Shown: positions 43,801 to 46,579 of the stretch, one piece after another
Position numbering within the stretch: position 1 is the stretch's first letter
How the letters are laid out: each line of letters opens with the position of its first letter
Made by a program: the position numbers and the translations under genes
DNA from: an uncultured Muribaculaceae bacterium
Lineage (GTDB): Bacteria > Bacteroidota > Bacteroidia > Bacteroidales > Muribaculaceae
Length of the DNA stretch: 46,579 nt
Direction: 5' to 3'
Assembly: GCA_934636465.1 (NCBI GenBank)
Contig: CAKUAR010000016.1
Coordinates: 1-46,579, forward strand
The notes under the pieces: model-generated
Databases searched by the model: none
Seen by the model: the letters and a program-made list of their open reading frames with translations, nothing else
What the model was told of the DNA's origin: nothing

Positions 43801-44103
43801 GAAAAAACGCTCAACTCTTTCATTGAGCAGGGCACGCCTCACGCCTATTGGCTTGCCAAGGGCTTCATCTTGCTGAGCGATGTCTACCACAAGCAGGGCA
43901 AGGACTTTGAGGCAAGAGAATATCTGCAAAGCCTTAAAGAGAACTACCCAGGCAAGGACAAGGAGATTTTTGACGAAATCAACACTCGCCTCAACAGTTG
44001 GAAACAAGGCAAGGGGTCGTCGTCAAGCAAGAGTGAAAACTCAAGCAAAAAGACCTCCTCGCGCAAAAACGGCAACTCAAGCAGCGACAACAAGTCGAAA
44101 TAA
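40897..44103 (+). CDS. large tetratricopeptide-repeat (TPR) periplasmic protein
   Basis: A 1068-residue exported protein (signal about residues 1-25, LLTTCLVAPIASGAQPALA) built almost wholly of TPR-like helix pairs. Typical units are LMYEAQNYVGAIDQLSHVA, EEAEFYLALSKFERGDREKS, AYANLRVGNYEEAKKLYDRL, ALATYAQVVKKYPQSPEARK and AIEAYKQLIRKYPSSDEAQA. Many repeats follow the pattern of outer-membrane assembly lipoproteins such as BamD/CpoB (YPxSxxAxxA). The last ~35 residues are Ser/Lys-rich and probably disordered. It ends 29 bp before the barrel protein gene, so the two are one operon. It probably acts as a scaffold for an envelope complex; the exact role is unknown. Confidence 0.85.
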   Translation: MKLKSVLLTTCLVAPIASGAQPALADTGAEGYLTRGKLMYEAQNYVGAIDQLSHVATLPANASLREEAEFYLALSKFERGDREKSLTALNKFVKDYPTSKHASEALMKIGDYYFYRGDTDAPQTRDDADDLFHKGPASASGNNWPKIGEGKGHGNNFDEALAAYSKVREGALDADANEDLLYRKAYANLRVGNYEEAKKLYDRLAGTKRYGDATKFYDAYIDYANGNYNSALKKFRSIRSAGELGYQSQYYECQIEYAGKEYDKVISLGKSLLADNANDYFDVELNRLVGESYYHQNNDTQARTYLKKYMSSVDGEPLRTASYAMGVLNYRDGQYRAAMSNMNHVTGLADALAQSAYLYIGQSEMKLNEMDPAAIAFQKAAAMDFDRNVKETAFYNYAVSQSRGGRTPFDKSIDMFEKFLNEYPNSKYRDEVEGYLVNAYLTTNDYNKALTSISHIQNPGKQVLAAKQKVLYNLGVQALSNNKTKTAQNYFKQAIAVGNYDKKILNECKLWLGEAQYRSGDYKEAMDNQLAYVNSTATTDENYGLAQYNLGYSLFQQKRYDAAKKAFQNAINSKTLSKELLADAYNRIGDTNYYTQDFSAAEKSYGEAIGQNEGAADYSMFQKAMMAGLSKRYSAKVEQIDALLKAYPSTSLAPQALLEKANAQVAMKSVPEALATYAQVVKKYPQSPEARKAMLQEGIVNKNNDNVDAAIEAYKQLIRKYPSSDEAQAAAEDMKLIYAERGQLKQFSDFLESVPNAPRLDVAEVDRLTFEAAEKLAIADKPSITKMQQYLTNYPNGAYAAQAKYYIGRYYYGKGNLNEALTNINASLVGNEDASFAEDALSIKSSILSKQGKNEEAMKVYKELAAKSSSADNKIVAQLGMLRLSKDMKKWKDVKSLADALISGGGLNSNEEKEVTITRAIANAALGDETSAQADLRRLSKDTQNEYGAQAAYELANIQYKHGELKLAEKTLNSFIEQGTPHAYWLAKGFILLSDVYHKQGKDFEAREYLQSLKENYPGKDKEIFDEINTRLNSWKQGKGSSSSKSENSSKKTSSRKNGNSSSDNKSK

Positions 44104-44132
44104 CAAAAACGAGATAAAAGGAAATGCACAAT

Positions 44133-45932
44133 ATGAAAAAAATATATGTAAGTGCCTTGCTTGCTTGCCTGGTGGCTTTTAGCGGCCAAGCTCAGCAGCA
44201 AAAGCAGACCCAACAGCAAAAGAAGGAGAACCTCAACAAAGAGATTACACTCCAAAAAGACTTCGTGCCGGTGGAGAAAAAGGCAACCAAGAAAAACTCT
44301 CTGCCTAAAGTTAAGAAAACCACTTCCACCAAGGCCGTGAATCTGAAGTACAGCGACTGGGCCGCACCCATCGACGTGCCGTCTGAAGTGCCCACCATGC
44401 TGCCCTACGGCTACCGCACCGCCCACATATTCTCCGACCAACGCGGCTATTTAAGTTTTGGCGCCGGAAGCCAGCTCAACATGACCGGCAATGCCGGCTA
44501 CCGCATAGTTGACACCGAGACCAACAAACTCGGCGTGTGGTATCAGCACAACAGCACTTGGGGCGGGAAAAACACTTCCGAGTCCATAACCGACGATGCC
44601 CTGCGCATGAAGCAGAAATACAACGACAACACGTTTGGCATCAACTTCAAGAACACCGCCACATCGGGCGTGCTCAACCTTGACTTGCTCGGCCATTTCG
44701 ACAGCTTCAACTACTATGGCGCGCAGTCTGATTTCTACGACAACCACAAACAGAGTTTCACAAACTTCGGCGTGAATATCGGTTGGGACGGGCAATCTCG
44801 CCTCAACGGCCACCGTTTCGACTACAAAATAGGCTTTGGCTACGGCTATGCCGGCTATGGCAAGGCTTTTGCCGACACGCTCACCGACTATAAGGGCGCA
44901 AAAGAGCATAGTCTCAAGTTTGACCTCGGCGGCCGCTACTACACCGGCGACGAATCAAGTTTCGGCATCAATGCCACATTCGACTATGTTAACAAGAAAG
45001 CCGACAGCGACATGCTCAATGCCTTGATGCTTCCCACCGACAGCATCAACAAATCCTACGGCATGGTTACACTCAACCCCTATTATAGCTTCCTTGGCGA
45101 AGCTGTCAGGGCTCAACTCGGCGCAAACGTGCAGTTCTCTTTCAGTGACGGCACCGCAGTGCGCATTGCCCCTAATGTGAAACTCGACTTCCGCCTTGCC
45201 GACGGAGCATATCTCTATGCCGACTTGCAAGGTGGCAAGACCCTCAACAAGCTGGCGCGTGTGGCAGCCCTCAACCGCTATAGCGACCCTCTGGGCATGT
45301 ATCAAAACACGTTCACCCCAGTTGACGGCGAGGTTGGCTTCAAGCTTGGCGAGTTCAGCGGATTCAGTGCAAAGGCATTCGTGGGCTACGGACTTGTGCG
45401 CCGCGACCTCGTCACCTATGTCACAGCCGATGCGCTTGGCAATCCCGACATGAGCAATTTCAGCTACACTAAATATCAGTATTTCGACTCCAAGGGCCTG
45501 AAAGCTGGAGCTGAGCTCGGCTACAAATACCGCTCAATCATCGACCTCAACGGCAAGGTGACCTACGCACCACAAAAAGACGAAGTCAACGTTGATGGCG
45601 ACAACGACATCAAGGGTTACAGCTTGGGGCTTGACCGCCCACAATACGTGGCAAACGTTGACCTTAAAGTCACACCCATCAAGCCTCTTTCCATAGAGTT
45701 TGGTTGGGAATTCAGGGGCAAACGCTCCACAGTGCTTGCTTCCGACAACAGTTTCAGCCTGCTGAAGCTCAAAGACGCCAACAATCTGCATCTCGGTGCA
45801 CGCTACCGCATATCCGACGTTGTCACCATTTGGGCTCAAGGCAACAACCTGCTCAACCGCAAGTGGGATTACCTCTACGGCATGGGGGCACAAAAACTCA
45901 ACATAATGGGCGGTTTCGGACTCGTGTTCTAA
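44133..45932 (+). CDS. outer-membrane beta-barrel protein (TonB-receptor-like barrel without plug)
   Basis: A 599-residue exported barrel protein. The start is placed at the ATG giving MKKIYVSALLACLVAFSGQAQ as signal; an ATG three codons upstream at 44124 is possible. After the signal comes a Gln/Lys-rich linker (QQQKQTQQQKKENLNKEITL, about residues 22-65). Then a barrel with many Tyr/Gly strands follows (YRTAHIFSDQRGYLSFGAG onward), ending like TonB-dependent receptors: YRISDVVTIWAQGNNLLNRKW and NIMGGFGLVF. There is no plug domain or TonB box, so it is not a classical importer. Its operon partner is the TPR protein. A joint role in envelope assembly is inferred. Confidence 0.82.
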   Translation: MKKIYVSALLACLVAFSGQAQQQKQTQQQKKENLNKEITLQKDFVPVEKKATKKNSLPKVKKTTSTKAVNLKYSDWAAPIDVPSEVPTMLPYGYRTAHIFSDQRGYLSFGAGSQLNMTGNAGYRIVDTETNKLGVWYQHNSTWGGKNTSESITDDALRMKQKYNDNTFGINFKNTATSGVLNLDLLGHFDSFNYYGAQSDFYDNHKQSFTNFGVNIGWDGQSRLNGHRFDYKIGFGYGYAGYGKAFADTLTDYKGAKEHSLKFDLGGRYYTGDESSFGINATFDYVNKKADSDMLNALMLPTDSINKSYGMVTLNPYYSFLGEAVRAQLGANVQFSFSDGTAVRIAPNVKLDFRLADGAYLYADLQGGKTLNKLARVAALNRYSDPLGMYQNTFTPVDGEVGFKLGEFSGFSAKAFVGYGLVRRDLVTYVTADALGNPDMSNFSYTKYQYFDSKGLKAGAELGYKYRSIIDLNGKVTYAPQKDEVNVDGDNDIKGYSLGLDRPQYVANVDLKVTPIKPLSIEFGWEFRGKRSTVLASDNSFSLLKLKDANNLHLGARYRISDVVTIWAQGNNLLNRKWDYLYGMGAQKLNIMGGFGLVF

Positions 45933-45954
45933 ATTGCCCCCTTATCACACAACG

Positions 45955-46010
45955 TGAGCAAGGGACTGTGCCGACTATCAAGTCGCAACACAGTCCCTTG
46001 CTCATTTATT
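45955..46010 (+). terminator. long perfect-stem terminator of the TPR/barrel operon
   Basis: A 16-bp perfect stem (45955-45970 with 45989-46004) with an inner 5-bp stem (CGACT/AGTCG, loop ATCA), then TTTATTCTCTT. It begins 22 bp after the barrel gene stop. Its opposite strand also stands just after folK and may close that gene. Confidence 0.8.
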
Positions 46011-46031
46011 CTCTTGTACCCCCCAGAGGCT

Positions 46032-46469
46032 TCATTTGAGCTTTTCAGCGGCAGCTTTCAACTCTTTATAGGGGTCAATGAAAAATTTGCGGTCGTGTAA
46101 GTGCGGGTGCGGCAGCGTCAACAGCTCAGAATCGATTTTAACGCCCTCTCCAGTCTCGTTCTCCGCCGCCATGATGTCGATGTCAACATTGCGGTCGGCA
46201 TAGCCTCCACGGCTGTCGCGATGCGATGTGCTGCCAAGTTTACGCTCTATGTGGTGCAAGCGGTCGAGCATCTCCTCTGGCGTGAGGTCAGACCGCAGCA
46301 ACACTCCCATGTTCAAGAAGCTGTTGGCCGACACAAACCCCCATGGCTCGCTCTCCACTATGTGCGACAGTGCCTCACACACGCCATATGCGCTAAGCTC
46401 CACAACGGCTTTGAGCAGAAATCCCTCTCGGTTGCCCAAATTGCTCCCTATGTTAAGATAATACCTCAT
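46032..46469 (-). CDS. folK: 2-amino-4-hydroxy-6-hydroxymethyldihydropteridine pyrophosphokinase (HPPK)
   Basis: A 145-residue cytosolic enzyme that transfers pyrophosphate from ATP to the pterin precursor of folate. The N-terminal YYLNIGSNLGNREGFLLKAV, then VESEPWGF, NSFLNMGVLLRSDLTPEEML and HHIERKLGS match the family. The ATP/Mg motif appears as YADRNVDIDIM with the two aspartates needed for the metals, where most other bacteria have a PRxLDxDI form. The end holds LTLPHPHLHDRKFF. The protein is short but complete. It stands alone here, 40 bp from the insertion sequence border. Confidence 0.92.
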   Translation of the reverse strand: MRYYLNIGSNLGNREGFLLKAVVELSAYGVCEALSHIVESEPWGFVSANSFLNMGVLLRSDLTPEEMLDRLHHIERKLGSTSHRDSRGGYADRNVDIDIMAAENETGEGVKIDSELLTLPHPHLHDRKFFIDPYKELKAAAEKLK

Positions 46470-46509
46470 TGCTTCTTTTCAAAAAAAGCCCGAAAGACGG
46501 CAATTGAAG

Positions 46510-46579
46510 TGACCCCAAAAAGTTGGACAGGTTATTAACTATCCGATTTGAGAAAGAGTTCGGTATTGCACCGGACTCT
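46510..46579 (-). mobile_element. IS3-family insertion sequence, right-end fragment
   Basis: The terminal inverted repeat reads TGACCCCAAAAAGTTGGACA from 46510, a form common in the IS150/IS3 group. Inside it, minus-strand codons end a transposase 9 bp from the repeat. The rest of the element is outside the window, so size and full family are not known. The left border lies 40 bp upstream of the folK start codon. Confidence 0.8.
46539..46579 (-). CDS. IS3-family transposase OrfB C-terminus (partial)
   Basis: The minus-strand frame reads SPVQYRTLSQIG and a TAG stop at 46539-46541. SPVQYR is the well-known end of the integrase (rve) domain transposase of IS3-group elements (usually L-SPVEYR or L-SPVQYR). 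The gene continues beyond the window edge. Its intactness cannot be judged. Confidence 0.78.
   Translation of the reverse strand, partial: SPVQYRTLSQIG

Overview
The window looks like the chromosome of a gut-type Bacteroidales bacterium (Muribaculaceae/Prevotella/Bacteroides relatives). The signs are paired SusC/SusD genes, lipoprotein signals of Bacteroidetes type, promoters of the form TAnnTTTG with no clear Shine-Dalgarno sequences, and housekeeping proteins typical of the phylum (TrmD, DivIC, LptC, CorC/CNNM, RecA, Psd/PssA, SufE, PpiD-like, FolK). The species cannot be fixed from sequence alone.

Region 1 (about 1-19.6 kb, all minus strand) is a polysaccharide utilisation locus. In transcription order it holds a GH127-like beta-L-arabinofuranosidase-type enzyme, an unclassified periplasmic protein of deacetylase/hydrolase type, a 490-bp leader with inverted repeats, SusC-1, SusD-1, SusC-2, SusD-2, a SusE/F-like surface lipoprotein, an intrinsic terminator, and two tandem GH99/GH71-like hydrolases with C-terminal CBM9-like modules. 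The two SusC/D pairs import glycan that the lipoproteins capture and the periplasmic enzymes trim. No regulator gene lies in the window, and the substrate is not certain.

Region 2 (19.7-26.0 kb, plus strand) is a housekeeping and envelope cluster: trmD, a DUF4855 protein, a DivIC/FtsB-like division protein, a small membrane protein, a FadL-like outer-membrane barrel, LptC, a CNNM/CorC protein and tRNA-Asp(GTC) with its own promoter and terminator.

Region 3 (26.05-28.9 kb) is an AT-richer accessory block directly after the tRNA. It holds a Fic protein cut off after its inhibitory N-terminal domain, two adjoining genes of unknown function, a Crp-like regulator without its DNA-binding domain, and an EamA transporter with a large in-frame internal deletion. 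It reads as a zone of gene decay or past insertion.

Region 4 (29-46.6 kb) returns to core genes: gdhA, a nicotinamidase-like hydrolase, recA, a DUF4834 protein, pssA, psd, a GT4 glycosyltransferase, a POT-family transporter, sufE, a PpiD-like chaperone, a giant TPR protein with a beta-barrel partner, and folK. An intergenic stretch at 38.04-38.47 kb holds degenerate 35-36-bp tandem repeats and two related hairpins. The window ends inside an IS3-family insertion sequence.
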